Shown: positions 37,301 to 47,004, numbered from the stretch's first letter. The stretch: 64,000 nucleotides of DNA from Streptococcus parasanguinis (GCF_023109675.1 NZ_JALDUR010000004.1:62001-126000), one strand, 5' to 3'. Notes: generated by a model not told the origin, from the letters alone. Program-made: numbers and translations.

Positions 37301-38947
37301 TTATTCTCCGATCTCTTGGTAGAGAGTCCGGATTTTTTTGCGGTAGATGGCAGAACTGATCCCTGCTCCGATGAGCAGGATGACACTATAAAGGATCACA
37401 GCCAGCAGGGTGCTGACGGAATGATAGGTCCAAATGAAGCTGACAATGATCAAGAGAAACATCACAAAGAGAAAGACAATCAAGAAAATAGACTGAAGGA
37501 CGGCATTCCCTCGATGACGGGTCATCAACTCCGTGATATTGGTCCAATTGGTGCTAAAATTTTGAAAATCTTTGACATAGTCTCGAATGCATATCGGAAT
37601 AGTGGTTACGACCCAGATCAGCAACATGGCAAGAATGGCCAAGGGATGGACGCCAAAATAGAGACAAACACCAACCAGAAGAATGACAGGAAGGATGGAT
37701 TGCACCAGATAGAGCAACCAAAACTTCAGGAAGAGATAGCGCTTGAAATCAATAGGGAGCGATCTCAAGTACTCAAAGTTTTCACGCTCCAGCGAAATAC
37801 CGATACTGGTCAAGCCTCCAAAACTGTTGAAAACACCGATCAAGAAGGCAACAAGGGCCAGTGGCACCAGATACTGGGGTGTCAAGTAAGGACTGAGGCC
37901 TCCTATATTCTTCGATGCTCCTGCTGCTCCACTGAGGAGGAAAATATATGGCAGAATGCTCATCATCAAGAGGACTTGCACCATAAGGGTTCCATCAAGC
38001 AAGAGTCTGCGATGATACTGAATGACAAATCGTCTAAAAGAGTCTTTCTGACCCACATGGATCGCTCTCACGCGCTCTTTGACGGTTTGGTTTGTCGAAA
38101 CCGCAAGGGCTGCATCATAAAACTGCGGGATCACAAGTTTACGAACCAGGGCGATCAGAACTAACAGCACCGCGATCCAGCCCAAGAGGCCAAGGATCGC
38201 TCCCCCATCAAAAGGATGGAGGATAAACTGATGAAAGGCAACAAAAGGCGGAAAAAGAATGGGAATATCCGCTCCACCCGACATCTCTACCCGGTGAGTT
38301 TGGACTAGATTTAGATAAAGATAGGCGCCTAGACTGAGAAGGGAGCCGATTCCGATCATGATGTTGGAGACCAGAGTCGTGTGTTTTTTAAAAAAGAGGG
38401 TCTTAGTGATCAGATGGGATAGAATGATCGTCGCTAAAAAGAGAACGGCTAAGAGAATCAAAGCACAAAAGATTCCCAGCAGGATCCCTATCGGATTGAA
38501 ACCACCTGCTTGCACAGGGAGGATCAAAAAATAGCTGATCAAGGGAAGGATAGCCATAAGGAGGGTCAGGATGACCGAGATACTCTTTCCTGCAATGACT
38601 TCCGCATCTGAAAAGGCATAAGGCCGGTAAAACTGCAGGTCCTTGCTTTCATAAAAGACATTGTAAAAGCTCATAAAGCCTTGGGAAATGGTCATCAAGG
38701 AAAAGAGGGCGACCATATTGACAAAGAAGGCTGGTTGGTTCACAAAATCATAGATACTAAAGAGCAAGCCAAATATGAGGAAATAGACCAATCCTAAAAA
38801 GAGGTAGTTGAGCACCGATCTGCGGGCAACATTGAGTTTGACGTCCGGTTTTTTAGCCTGTTTGGCGCGTAATTTTGCGATCTGGGCCGGCTGACTAGCA
38901 TAGATGATATTGACATTGACCAGCTGTTGGATGATCTTAAGACGCAT
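37301..38947 (-). CDS. ABC transporter permease (exporter type)
   Basis: 548 residues from the ATG at 38947 (MRLKIIQQLVNVNIIYASQP), with AAGGTGG five bases upstream; the GTG three codons earlier lies inside that RBS. About 12 hydrophobic segments. It overlaps the ATPase stop by about 11 bases and belongs with it in one exporter. Large permeases of this kind with a lone ATPase are common in streptococci, with unknown cargo. A long plus-strand frame within it (37163-38164) is an antisense shadow. Confidence 0.85.
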   Translation of the reverse strand: MRLKIIQQLVNVNIIYASQPAQIAKLRAKQAKKPDVKLNVARRSVLNYLFLGLVYFLIFGLLFSIYDFVNQPAFFVNMVALFSLMTISQGFMSFYNVFYESKDLQFYRPYAFSDAEVIAGKSISVILTLLMAILPLISYFLILPVQAGGFNPIGILLGIFCALILLAVLFLATIILSHLITKTLFFKKHTTLVSNIMIGIGSLLSLGAYLYLNLVQTHRVEMSGGADIPILFPPFVAFHQFILHPFDGGAILGLLGWIAVLLVLIALVRKLVIPQFYDAALAVSTNQTVKERVRAIHVGQKDSFRRFVIQYHRRLLLDGTLMVQVLLMMSILPYIFLLSGAAGASKNIGGLSPYLTPQYLVPLALVAFLIGVFNSFGGLTSIGISLERENFEYLRSLPIDFKRYLFLKFWLLYLVQSILPVILLVGVCLYFGVHPLAILAMLLIWVVTTIPICIRDYVKDFQNFSTNWTNITELMTRHRGNAVLQSIFLIVFLFVMFLLIIVSFIWTYHSVSTLLAVILYSVILLIGAGISSAIYRKKIRTLYQEIGE

Positions 38948-39680
38948 GATCGCCACCTTCTTCCTTCCGCCCCGCTAGGCTGAGATAGATACTTTCCAGA
39001 CTTTGTTCGGGATGTTGGCCCTTCAATTCCTCGATCGTCCCATAGAAGATGAGATTACCTTTTTTGAGAATGGCGATCTTATCACAGAGTTGTTCGGCCA
39101 CTTCTAATACGTGGGTAGAGAAAATAACCGTCTTGCCGCGATCCGCATGTTGGCGCATCATTTGTTTTAAATCGTAAGAAGCCTGTGGATCCAAACCGGT
39201 CATGGGTTCGTCCAAGACCCAGATATCTGGATCGGATAAGAGCGCTGCAATAACAAAGACCTTCTGGCGCATCCCATGTGAAAAGGATTCAATCACTTCA
39301 TAGCGGTGGCTCTGAAAATCAAAGATCGTAAGAAGCTCTTCCAAGCGTTGATCACAGTCTTTCTGACTCATATCATAAGAGGTCGCAACCAACTCCCAGA
39401 ATTCATTGGCTGTGAGGCGCAAGAAAAGATCTGGTGAATCCGCTACATAACCGATCTTCTTTTTGATCGCCAGCCGATGGCTATAGAGGTCCTGACCGTC
39501 CACTTCAATCGTCCCAGTGCTTGGGGTGATGACACTGACCAGGCTCTTGATGGTTGTGGACTTACCGGCTCCGTTGTGGCCAATCAGTCCGACAATTTGC
39601 CCATCTTCGATGGTCAGATCCAAGTGGTTGAGGGCAATGTGCCCATCGTAATCTTTGGTAACTCCGTGGAATGTAATCAT
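38937..39680 (-). CDS. ABC transporter ATP-binding protein (exporter type)
   Basis: 247 residues from the ATG at 39680 (MITFHGVTKDYDGHIALNHL), with AGGGAG upstream. Walker A GHNGAGKST, signature SFSHGMRQKV (variant of LSGGQ), Walker B IWVLDEPMTGLD, H-loop FSTHVLEVAE. The variant signature is frequent in ABC-2-like exporters. Pairs with the permease immediately downstream. It follows rocB-like on the same strand but on the far side of a short gap. Confidence 0.92.
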   Translation of the reverse strand: MITFHGVTKDYDGHIALNHLDLTIEDGQIVGLIGHNGAGKSTTIKSLVSVITPSTGTIEVDGQDLYSHRLAIKKKIGYVADSPDLFLRLTANEFWELVATSYDMSQKDCDQRLEELLTIFDFQSHRYEVIESFSHGMRQKVFVIAALLSDPDIWVLDEPMTGLDPQASYDLKQMMRQHADRGKTVIFSTHVLEVAEQLCDKIAILKKGNLIFYGTIEELKGQHPEQSLESIYLSLAGRKEEGGDHAS

Positions 39681-39718
39681 ACTAACTCCCTTTACGATCC
39701 TCACAGGGATCGTTTTTC

Positions 39719-41356
39719 TTATTCTGTTGATAAGCGATCATCGAAATGGTAGAGCAAATCTAGCAGATAGGTTGGAATGGTCTCCAAGAAATCTTCTTGG
39801 TACACCCGCTCTCCTCGCTTATGCAATTCTTTACCCCAGGGCCCGAGATTGATCGCTGGAACCTGAATTCGAGCAATTTTATCCAGATCCAGATCATAAA
39901 TTTGAGCCGGAGTGGCTAGGCTATCAAGGACGACTTGATAAGAAGCCACATCCTTTTCCAAGGCACAATAGCTGGTGTCGTTAATCCCCATAAAGTATTC
40001 TTCGACCTTCAAGCTATAGCCTCTTTTGTCCAGATACTGGCGGTAATCCTCGATCAAGGATTCGATTTTGAGTTCTGTATTGTCCAAAAAGCGACAATTC
40101 ATAGAAGGATAATATGGGGGCGCAAAACCAATGACCACCATGGGATCCTTATCTCCGAGAAACTCAAGGAGTCGCTGGATTTGCTGAATCGCAAGGCTCT
40201 GGTAGCTGGTCCCATTACGAAAATCTTGCTCCGCTTTTTGGTTAGATATTTCTTTAAAGGCTTGGTAGCCCTCTAAGGCTTGGCAACGTTCCTCTAGTTC
40301 TTGATAGGTGATGACTCTTGGCCTTGCAATAATATGGTCTTGGCCAGCCTGATCCTGCAAGTGCTCGTACTTCTTGTAAAAGGCGTCCAAGGCCTCTTGA
40401 CTTAGCTCATAGATTCGTTGCAAGATCTCTTGAGGTGTTTTCTTCAAATGCAATACACTGAAATAACCAGCCGCATAAAGTACGGTCGATACGTCGTACT
40501 GCTCCTTCAAATCTCTGAGATAGGACCAAGAAGGAAGGGGAGACGTTTCTCCCAGCGCCTGATCTGCCAGATCGGGATGAAGATCCAGCTGGCTTGCAAT
40601 GGCTACTAAGAGGGACAAGGCATTGATCCCTTTAAGGGGCTCCTTCATATGGGACAAGACACCTTGCGCCACAACGACCGGCATGAGTTTGCCAACTGTA
40701 CCAATGTGAAGGACCTTTTCTTTTCCTACTTCCGATTCAAAGGGCTCTGAATCCACTGCCAATACATAATTCAGATCAAAGGTTTCCTGCAAATCTGTGA
40801 GGAGACCCAAAGCTCCTCGCATCCCACGTGAATAGGATTCCTCATCTCCAACAGAGAGATAGAGCAGGTTGACCTGACCTCCTGAGGGATCCGCCGCATA
40901 GGATTCTAGAACCCCTAATTGAAGGGCCAAAGCTGCTTTCATATCGCAAGACCCTCTGCCAAATTTCCACTCCCCAGAAGCTAAATCTTCCTGCATATCT
41001 GGTCGCCTATCCAGTATTTTCAAGGCTTCTGCTACTTGATCAGAATCGAGTGCGATTTCTGCCAAATTACCATAGTCTTCTAAATCGACTGTATCATGGT
41101 GGTGGAAAAGGATAACTGTTTTTTTCTTGCCCTTATCAACCAAGGCCCAATTGACCGACCGATGCAAGTGATCCTGTGGCACCTGATAGCGCCCAAAATG
41201 GTCCGGATGTTCCTTGAAATAGGGGATCTGGCCAATCCGTTGATCCAGATAGGCTTCGATTGCTTGCTCTGTCTCAGTATTGGTGAAGCTCGGAATGGCC
41301 AAGGCTTCGGTAAAAATCCTTTCGATGCTCTCTCTATTGGTGGTTTTCACTTTCAA
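39719..41356 (-). CDS. M20-family peptidase, RocB-like
   Basis: 545 residues. Zinc-peptidase motifs of M20: ILFHHHDTVD (His86 and Asp88 as ligands), GRGSCDMKAALA (bridging Asp), SVGDEESYSRG (catalytic Glu pair) and VDSEPFE. The length and the insert between the two metal-motif halves match the RocB group named from the Bacillus arginine locus, whose biochemical role is unsettled. Start TTG at 41356 with AGGAGG six bases upstream; a GTG two codons later is less well spaced. No arginine genes are nearby, so the rocB label is by family only. Confidence 0.85.
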   Translation of the reverse strand: MKVKTTNRESIERIFTEALAIPSFTNTETEQAIEAYLDQRIGQIPYFKEHPDHFGRYQVPQDHLHRSVNWALVDKGKKKTVILFHHHDTVDLEDYGNLAEIALDSDQVAEALKILDRRPDMQEDLASGEWKFGRGSCDMKAALALQLGVLESYAADPSGGQVNLLYLSVGDEESYSRGMRGALGLLTDLQETFDLNYVLAVDSEPFESEVGKEKVLHIGTVGKLMPVVVAQGVLSHMKEPLKGINALSLLVAIASQLDLHPDLADQALGETSPLPSWSYLRDLKEQYDVSTVLYAAGYFSVLHLKKTPQEILQRIYELSQEALDAFYKKYEHLQDQAGQDHIIARPRVITYQELEERCQALEGYQAFKEISNQKAEQDFRNGTSYQSLAIQQIQRLLEFLGDKDPMVVIGFAPPYYPSMNCRFLDNTELKIESLIEDYRQYLDKRGYSLKVEEYFMGINDTSYCALEKDVASYQVVLDSLATPAQIYDLDLDKIARIQVPAINLGPWGKELHKRGERVYQEDFLETIPTYLLDLLYHFDDRLSTE

Positions 41357-41510
41357 ACCAATCCTCCTTTGTTATGATCAAACTATAAAATGAATAGAAA
41401 TATATGTATCAGACTGATATTTCTACGTAAATAAAATGCTACTTTTTATATTCTCACTTTATTTCTTTCATGTATGCGATTTCTTTTCTAGAAAGGGCTT
41501 GCTTCCAGCG

Positions 41511-41546
41511 CAAACGTTTGTCGCATCCAACTATTTTTGGTAAAAT
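41511..41546 (+). promoter_or_regulatory. Amylase promoter with overlapping cre-like site
   Basis: TTGTCG (41518-41523), 17-base spacer, TAAAAT (41541-41546). The palindrome CAAACGTTTG (41511-41520) overlaps the -35 box and fits the cre core, pointing to CcpA control. Confidence 0.65.
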
Positions 41547-41576
41547 AAGGACATTCACATGAAAGAAGAAATAACG

Positions 41577-43040
41577 ATGGAAAATCAAACCTTAATGCAA
41601 TATTTTGAGTGGTATTTGCCCGCTGATGGGAACCATTGGTCGCGTCTTGCTGAAGATGCGCAACACTTAGCAGACTTGGGTATTCGTAAAGTCTGGATGC
41701 CGCCTGCCTTTAAAGCTACTTCTAACAATGACGTTGGGTACGGAGTCTATGACCTCTTTGATTTGGGCGAGTTCGATCAAAAAGGAACGGTTCGCACCAA
41801 ATATGGCTTCAAAGATGATTATCTTCAAGCCATTCAAGCCCTCAAAGATGCAGGGATTCAACCAATGGCCGATGTCGTTCTCAACCATAAAGCTGCTGCC
41901 GATGGCTTAGAGGAATTCGAGGTCGTTGAGGTGGATCCAATGGATCGAAACAAGGTCCTCACTGAGCCCTTCACCATTCAAGGATGGACCAAATTCACCT
42001 TTGATGGCCGAAATGGCGCCTATAATGACTTCCACTGGCATTGGTACCACTTCACCGGTACGGACTACGATGCTTCACGCAATAAGAATGGGATCTACCA
42101 AATCCAAGGGGACAATAAAGGTTGGGCTCATGGAGATCTGGTAGACAAGGAAAACGGAAACTACGATTACCTCATGTACGCCGATATCGATTTCAAACAT
42201 CCCGAAGTTGTAGAAAATCTCGACCAATGGGCTGAATGGTTTATCGAAACGACTGGTGTAGAAGGCTTCCGTCTGGATGCCGTCAAGCACATTGACTCCT
42301 TCTTTATGAAGAATTTCATTCATAATATCACCAAAAAATATGGAGAAGATTTCTACGTCTTTGGTGAATTTTGGAATGGCGACACAGAAACCAACGATGA
42401 GTACTTGGAAAGCATTGACTACTTGTATGACTTGATCGATGTAGCCCTCCACCAAAATCTCTTCAGAGCTAGTCAAGAGGGTGAAAATTTTGACCTTCGA
42501 ACTATTTTTGATGGAACACTAGCGCTCAATCATCCTGAACAGGCCGTAACCTTTGTGGACAACCATGACACCCAACGAGGGCAAGCCTTGGAATCTACGA
42601 TCCAAGAATGGTTTAAGCCTGCAGCCTATGCCTTGATCTTACTTCGTGAAGCTGGTTTGCCTTGTGTCTTCTATGGAGACTACTACGGTATCGAGGGCCA
42701 ATTTGCGCAAGAAAGTTTCCAAGAGGTCCTAGATCGTCTCTTATGGGTTCGTAAAGATCTGGCCTATGGGGAACAAACGGACTACTTCGATGATCCTAAT
42801 TGCATCGGTTGGACACGTTCAGGTTCAGAAGAATCAGCACCCATCGCCTGCTTGATTTCCAATAACCAAGCTACTACAAAAGTCATGGAGATCGGCTCAT
42901 CCTACGCAGGCCTCACCTACTATGATGTACTAGAAAATTGTAGCGAAACCGTCCAAGTCCAAGAAGACGGTACTGCTGAATTCCCAGTGGCAGAACGCTC
43001 CGTCAGTGTCTGGGTAGCCCAAGATACAGAGGGCCAATAA
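41577..43040 (+). CDS. amyA: Alpha-amylase, cytoplasmic (GH13)
   Basis: Hydrolyses alpha-1,4 glucans inside the cell: no signal peptide. 487 residues from the ATG at 41577 (MENQTLMQYFEWYLPADGNH). An ATG 18 bases upstream has a better RBS (AAGGA) but would lie only 6 bases after the predicted transcription start. GH13 conserved regions: VLNHKAAAD, GFRLDAVKHI (nucleophile Asp), FGEFWNGD (acid/base Glu) and FVDNHDTQ. Length and sequence match the liquefying-type cytoplasmic amylases of streptococci and Bacillus. Likely role: breakdown of imported maltodextrins or stored glycogen. Confidence 0.95.
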   Translation: MENQTLMQYFEWYLPADGNHWSRLAEDAQHLADLGIRKVWMPPAFKATSNNDVGYGVYDLFDLGEFDQKGTVRTKYGFKDDYLQAIQALKDAGIQPMADVVLNHKAAADGLEEFEVVEVDPMDRNKVLTEPFTIQGWTKFTFDGRNGAYNDFHWHWYHFTGTDYDASRNKNGIYQIQGDNKGWAHGDLVDKENGNYDYLMYADIDFKHPEVVENLDQWAEWFIETTGVEGFRLDAVKHIDSFFMKNFIHNITKKYGEDFYVFGEFWNGDTETNDEYLESIDYLYDLIDVALHQNLFRASQEGENFDLRTIFDGTLALNHPEQAVTFVDNHDTQRGQALESTIQEWFKPAAYALILLREAGLPCVFYGDYYGIEGQFAQESFQEVLDRLLWVRKDLAYGEQTDYFDDPNCIGWTRSGSEESAPIACLISNNQATTKVMEIGSSYAGLTYYDVLENCSETVQVQEDGTAEFPVAERSVSVWVAQDTEGQ

Positions 43041-43055
43041 CCTTTATACGTAATT

Positions 43056-43093
43056 TTCTCCTAGGATCTACATCTTCCTAGGAGAATTTTTTC
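43056..43093 (+). terminator. Terminator of the amylase gene
   Basis: TTCTCCTAGGA (43056-43066) and TCCTAGGAGAA (43076-43086), followed by TTTTTT. Confidence 0.9.
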
Positions 43094-43195
43094 CTGTAAA
43101 AATTTTATAGGAAATACAGCTTCATTTTAGCACTATAAGAAAGCGCTGTCAATGGATATCGCGTCTATTTGAAAGAAATAAAGAGCATCAAAAAA

Positions 43196-43440
43196 AGCTG
43201 GAAAAAATTATCCAGCCTTCGATGTTTGATAGAAATAACTGTATGACGCAGTGGTTGATTGGTATCTTCGTTCGCTTATTAAGCTCCGAAGATACCTAAT
43301 GAGGGAAACAAAGTTTCCTTTATCCACAACCTTCAACAGTCTCCCAGACTGTTGAAGCTATACGGGGGTGGGAAAATTGAAAAGGTTTGGGGAACCTTTT
43401 CAACTTTTTTTATTTTACGGAGTTCTTTCCTACTCCCTTC
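43196..43440. repeat. Intergenic streptococcal repeat, copy R4 (type B, enlarged)
   Basis: Related to R1: agctggaaaaaattatccagc hairpin, gatgtttgatag-aataactg, gacgcagtggttgattgg, then gggggtgggaaaa and ttcctactccc at the end. Two extra hairpin blocks are inserted: AACAGTCTcccAGACTGTT (43335-43353) and AAAGGTTTGGGGAACCTTTT (43382-43400). The interval 43094-43195 before it holds only AT-rich sequence and aaagcgctgtcaat. Confidence 0.75.
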
Positions 43441-43443
43441 TTT

Positions 43444-43758
43444 TTAGCTCAATTCTGCAATGATTTCTTTCAATTGGGCTTTCGTATGAACTCCAGCCAC
43501 TTGTTTGACAACTTGTCCATCTTTTTTAAATAGAAGAGTTGGGATCGACATGATACCGAATTGACGTGCTGTATTTGGATTTTCATCGACATCCATCTTA
43601 CAGATTTTCAAATCATCTTCATGTACTTCTTCTGCCAACTGATCCAAGATCGGTGCTTGCATGCGACATGGGCCACACCAAGTTGCCCAAAAGTCAATCA
43701 AGACAAGTCCTTGGCTAGTTTCTTGTTCAAAAGTTGCATCTGTGATTACGTGTGCCAT
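43444..43758 (-). CDS. trxA: Thioredoxin
   Basis: General cytosolic disulfide reductase. 104 residues from the ATG at 43758 (MAHVITDATFEQETSQGLVL), with GGAGG upstream. Redox site WATWCGPCRMQAPI and cis-Pro loop IMSIPTLLFKKDG are both intact. Single-gene unit; the repeat R4 begins at its stop. Confidence 0.97.
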   Translation of the reverse strand: MAHVITDATFEQETSQGLVLIDFWATWCGPCRMQAPILDQLAEEVHEDDLKICKMDVDENPNTARQFGIMSIPTLLFKKDGQVVKQVAGVHTKAQLKEIIAELS

Positions 43759-43856
43759 ATTTCCTCCTTTTTCAGTAGGCATCTACTGATTCTGCATTTC
43801 TACTTTTATTTTACACTAAATAATGCCATTTTAGAAATATTTGCTACGGGGACTCC

Positions 43857-46800
43857 TTAGGCATCTTCTTTCTTTTTGCGCCAAAAGATGAGGCTAGAAG
43901 CTGTTAGACTGATCATACCTAAGAGACCCAGAGCATGGTCTTTGCTGCCTGTTTGAGGAAGGGTATGGTCTACCTGCTCTCCTCCTACTGCAGGAGTCAC
44001 TTCTTGAGGATCTTCTACAAATCCTTGTGAAACAAATTGAGGTCCATAAGATACAGCTAGTGTAAGATGAGATTGCTCTTGTCTTGCTGATCCTGTTTGC
44101 ATCTGTTCATCTTTTTCAGGAAGAGTTTGGCTTGGTTGGACAAGGTGTTCTGGAGTTGGAAGCGTATATTCTTCCTTGTAGTGTACTTCTGGAGCGACTA
44201 GAGCAGTTCCTTCTATTTCTGGCAATTTCGCATAGTCAGTATCTGTTGCACTTGGTACATAGGATGCCTTTTGAGCGCGGGTCTTTTCGACAATTGGAAT
44301 CGCCGCCTGGATAGAGTCTGTCTTGAAGGTCACTTCATATGGGTGCTCCACCGTTAAATCTGATGGGTCATAGGTGTTAAAGACTAGAGCTAACTTGTGA
44401 CCTTTCTTAACCGTATAGAGATTTGGTTGGAGATAAACTGTATAATCATGGTATTCCCCAACTTTTGGCTCAATACTTGCGCGAGAGCTTGCTGAATCGT
44501 AGCCAGACTCAGGGTTCGCAAGGTTGATCCAGCCTTTTGCGATCACCTTGTACTTGGTCTTGATGGTTTCGTATTCGGCAACAGATAGGTTGCTTAAATT
44601 GCTTCCCATCCAGAAAGCGTCTGCTGTTTTATCTGGCTTGACGCTACCATTTCCTACCACGTCAAAGTCCTCATCTGCCACATCTACCAAGAGGGCGTTG
44701 ATTTGGAAATTCTTTCCTTGACCCTTGGCAAGAGCTGCCTTGAAATGAACAGGGATGTGGCCCTTGATCGTAGTGTCCTCAGTAACATCAGAAACGAAGG
44801 TCAGATTGGCCTTAGAGGAGGCTTTGCTGACAGTTTCATTACGGTTAGCGATCTCAACACCTGCAGCCACATAATCACTAGAAATGGTTTCTTCTAGACG
44901 TTTCGAGCTTGCATTCAAGAAGAGACGTTGACTGCTCTTCCAGTTATCATAGCTGGTCCACTTGCTTGGATCATAGTTGTTTTGAGCTAGGACCGCTGGC
45001 AAGCTTTCGACGTGATTGTCCACTCCGTAGAGGTAATGGGTCAGCCAGGTATTGAGCAGGTCATAAAAGTCCTGACCATTGGCGGTGATGCCGTATCCCC
45101 GTGACATAGCCGCTGGATAGACGTGATCTCCTTGGTGAAGATAGAGCTTGACATCTTGGCCTGCTTTCTTGAGGGCATCGTACATGAGTTCAAAGTGTTT
45201 GGTCTTGACATTGTCATCATTCAAGCCATGGACGATCAGGGCGCTGGTCTTGAGATTTTCCGGATGAAGGGTATAATCCCGCTCCTTCCAGACATCACTG
45301 TAGTTACGATCATGGGCGTACTGGTCCTTGTTCAATTGGTTGATGTAGTTGGAATAGTTTTGCCAAATCCCTGCCCAATCGTCTTGATCCAGCATCCGCG
45401 TGCTAACGTAGAGGGAGAGCCATGAAAGGTCACTATAAGGTGCATTGCCAAATTGGGTCCCTTGGCTATTGAAATAATCATACCAAGAAGCAATCCCTGC
45501 TGCTGGAACGATGGTCTTTAGGCCTTCTACGCCTGTCGCTGCCACACCAAATGTTGTGGTGCCAGCCCAGGATAGACCGGTCATTGCGACATTGCCACTT
45601 GCCCAGTCTGCCTTTATTTCGATATTGCTGGTCTTATCGGTGTAGGCTTTGCGTTTGCCATTGACCCATTCGATGATATTCTTGAAGGCATTGATTTCGA
45701 GGTCAGACCCTGTCGTGTTAAATCCTTCTGATCCCTTGGTCCCAAGTCCAGCACTCGAGATAAAGGCATAGCCTCTGACCAAGAAATAGTCGTACCAGTT
45801 GAGATCTTCGTAGTCATAGATATACTCGTAGGGACTGTAGTAGTACCAATCCGATGCTTTGGCTTTTTTCGCTGCTTCTACTGTTGTCTCACTGCTTACT
45901 GGCTGTCTCTTTGCAGGTTGGCTGTGCAGTTTCTTCATGTCGTAGCTACCATCTGTCGGAAGCCCCAGACTTTCAAGGGTCACGTAGTTTTCGTCTAGTG
46001 TTCCTGCTACGTAAGGACGCGCTTCCAGAATGGTCGCCGCCTTAAAGTCACCTTGCGCGACTGCCTTTGGTAATTGAACAATGGCTTTGACCAAGTCTGG
46101 CTTGCCATCTGCATCGGTGTCGTAGTCCGTTTCGACATAGACTGGGAAGCGGACAATTTGGCTGTCCTCATATTTGTAGTCTTCATCTGCTTTTTCTCCC
46201 GTCATATAAGGGAAAATAGGCTGAGCACGACCATTTAAAAAGAGAGGGCTTTTCTTTTCAGCCCGGTAAGCATCATAGAGTTTCTTAGCTGTTTCGTACA
46301 TCTTGGCCAATTCTGGCTGACTGACCTTACGAGTCAGATCTTCTGATCTTTCAATCAAACCTAAACTCTTGGCAAAGCGTTCCCGATCTGCTTGGCTTTG
46401 GCCAAATTGGCTTGGATCCGTTGCTGCCCATTGAAGCAAGCCATTAACAGCATCTTGCACTGTCAACTCTTTAGAGGTCTGATCCGCTGCAAGGGTCGAA
46501 CCTGTGACTTTTGCCAAATCCTGACTTGTTGCCAGTGCTTCTGAAGTAGGAGTGGATTGAGGTGCAGCTTCCCTGTTTGTTGCCTCTGGAGTTACTACTG
46601 GGACCGTAGGCTCACTTTGTCTTGTGTGTTCTTCTGTAGCAGGGTTTGCTTGATTGGCAACTGCTGTCCGATCCAGCGATGCATCATTCAAGTTTGCTGC
46701 TTCTTCACTAGTGACAGTACTTGCGTCACTTGTTGTCGGTCTTGCTTCAGTAGATGGAGCATGGACCACTTCTGTCGATGGGGCTAACTCTTCCGTTTGC

Positions 46801-46886
46801 TCGTCTGCTGCTGCTACTTGATGCAAGACCATCGGTGCGATCAGTAAGCTCGATGCGACAATGGAAACCATTGTTTTCTTTTTCAT
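43857..46886 (-). CDS. Cell-wall-anchored Xaa-Pro dipeptidyl-peptidase (S15), LPXTG
   Basis: 1009 residues from the ATG at 46886 (MKKKTMVSIVASSLLIAPMV), GAGGAG upstream. Signal peptide ending AAA near 27, then a Thr/Ser/Ala-rich spacer (about 30-150), then the S15 enzyme. Nucleophile Ser is in GLSWAGTTTFG, Asp in HGLNDDNVKTKH and His in LHQGDHVYPA. A C-terminal beta domain follows. The end LPQTGSKDHALGLLGMIS plus a hydrophobic stretch and RKKKEDA is a sortase A signal. Most streptococcal PepX is cytosolic, so this is a surface version that would release X-Pro dipeptides from host proline-rich peptides. Confidence 0.92.
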   Translation of the reverse strand: MKKKTMVSIVASSLLIAPMVLHQVAAADEQTEELAPSTEVVHAPSTEARPTTSDASTVTSEEAANLNDASLDRTAVANQANPATEEHTRQSEPTVPVVTPEATNREAAPQSTPTSEALATSQDLAKVTGSTLAADQTSKELTVQDAVNGLLQWAATDPSQFGQSQADRERFAKSLGLIERSEDLTRKVSQPELAKMYETAKKLYDAYRAEKKSPLFLNGRAQPIFPYMTGEKADEDYKYEDSQIVRFPVYVETDYDTDADGKPDLVKAIVQLPKAVAQGDFKAATILEARPYVAGTLDENYVTLESLGLPTDGSYDMKKLHSQPAKRQPVSSETTVEAAKKAKASDWYYYSPYEYIYDYEDLNWYDYFLVRGYAFISSAGLGTKGSEGFNTTGSDLEINAFKNIIEWVNGKRKAYTDKTSNIEIKADWASGNVAMTGLSWAGTTTFGVAATGVEGLKTIVPAAGIASWYDYFNSQGTQFGNAPYSDLSWLSLYVSTRMLDQDDWAGIWQNYSNYINQLNKDQYAHDRNYSDVWKERDYTLHPENLKTSALIVHGLNDDNVKTKHFELMYDALKKAGQDVKLYLHQGDHVYPAAMSRGYGITANGQDFYDLLNTWLTHYLYGVDNHVESLPAVLAQNNYDPSKWTSYDNWKSSQRLFLNASSKRLEETISSDYVAAGVEIANRNETVSKASSKANLTFVSDVTEDTTIKGHIPVHFKAALAKGQGKNFQINALLVDVADEDFDVVGNGSVKPDKTADAFWMGSNLSNLSVAEYETIKTKYKVIAKGWINLANPESGYDSASSRASIEPKVGEYHDYTVYLQPNLYTVKKGHKLALVFNTYDPSDLTVEHPYEVTFKTDSIQAAIPIVEKTRAQKASYVPSATDTDYAKLPEIEGTALVAPEVHYKEEYTLPTPEHLVQPSQTLPEKDEQMQTGSARQEQSHLTLAVSYGPQFVSQGFVEDPQEVTPAVGGEQVDHTLPQTGSKDHALGLLGMISLTASSLIFWRKKKEDA

Positions 46887-46920
46887 GTCAATCTCCTCAC
46901 TTTTTGTAATCAACACTCCT

Positions 46921-46949
46921 ATTATACTATGTAAGCGTTTTTATATCAA
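46921..46949 (-). promoter_or_regulatory. Promoter of the surface dipeptidyl-peptidase gene with internal cre-like site
   Basis: On the minus strand TTGATA (46949-46944), 17-base spacer, TATAAT (46926-46921). The spacer contains ATGTAAGCGTTTTTA (46929-46943, plus strand), one base off the cre consensus. Confidence 0.75.
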
Positions 46950-46968
46950 ACAGATGTTCATCTGATCC

Positions 46969-46997
46969 AAAAAAAACCGAGGCATCAGCCTCGGTTA
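46969..46997 (-). terminator. Terminator of the peptide-binding protein gene
   Basis: AACCGAGGC / GCCTCGGTT with a 4-base loop, followed on the minus strand by TTTTTTTTGG. Confidence 0.9.
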
Positions 46998-47004
46998 TCG
47001 ATCC

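Noticed and set aside
37163-38164. A 333-codon plus-strand open frame opposite the ABC permease
   Set aside because: It is antisense to a well-supported permease with correct RBS and membrane segments. Its composition (Gln/Asn/His-rich) is typical of a shadow frame, and it begins inside repeat R3.
37301-39680. ABC pair as part of a lantibiotic or bacitracin resistance system
   Set aside because: No two-component system adjoins and the permease is not of the BceB type with a large extracellular loop.
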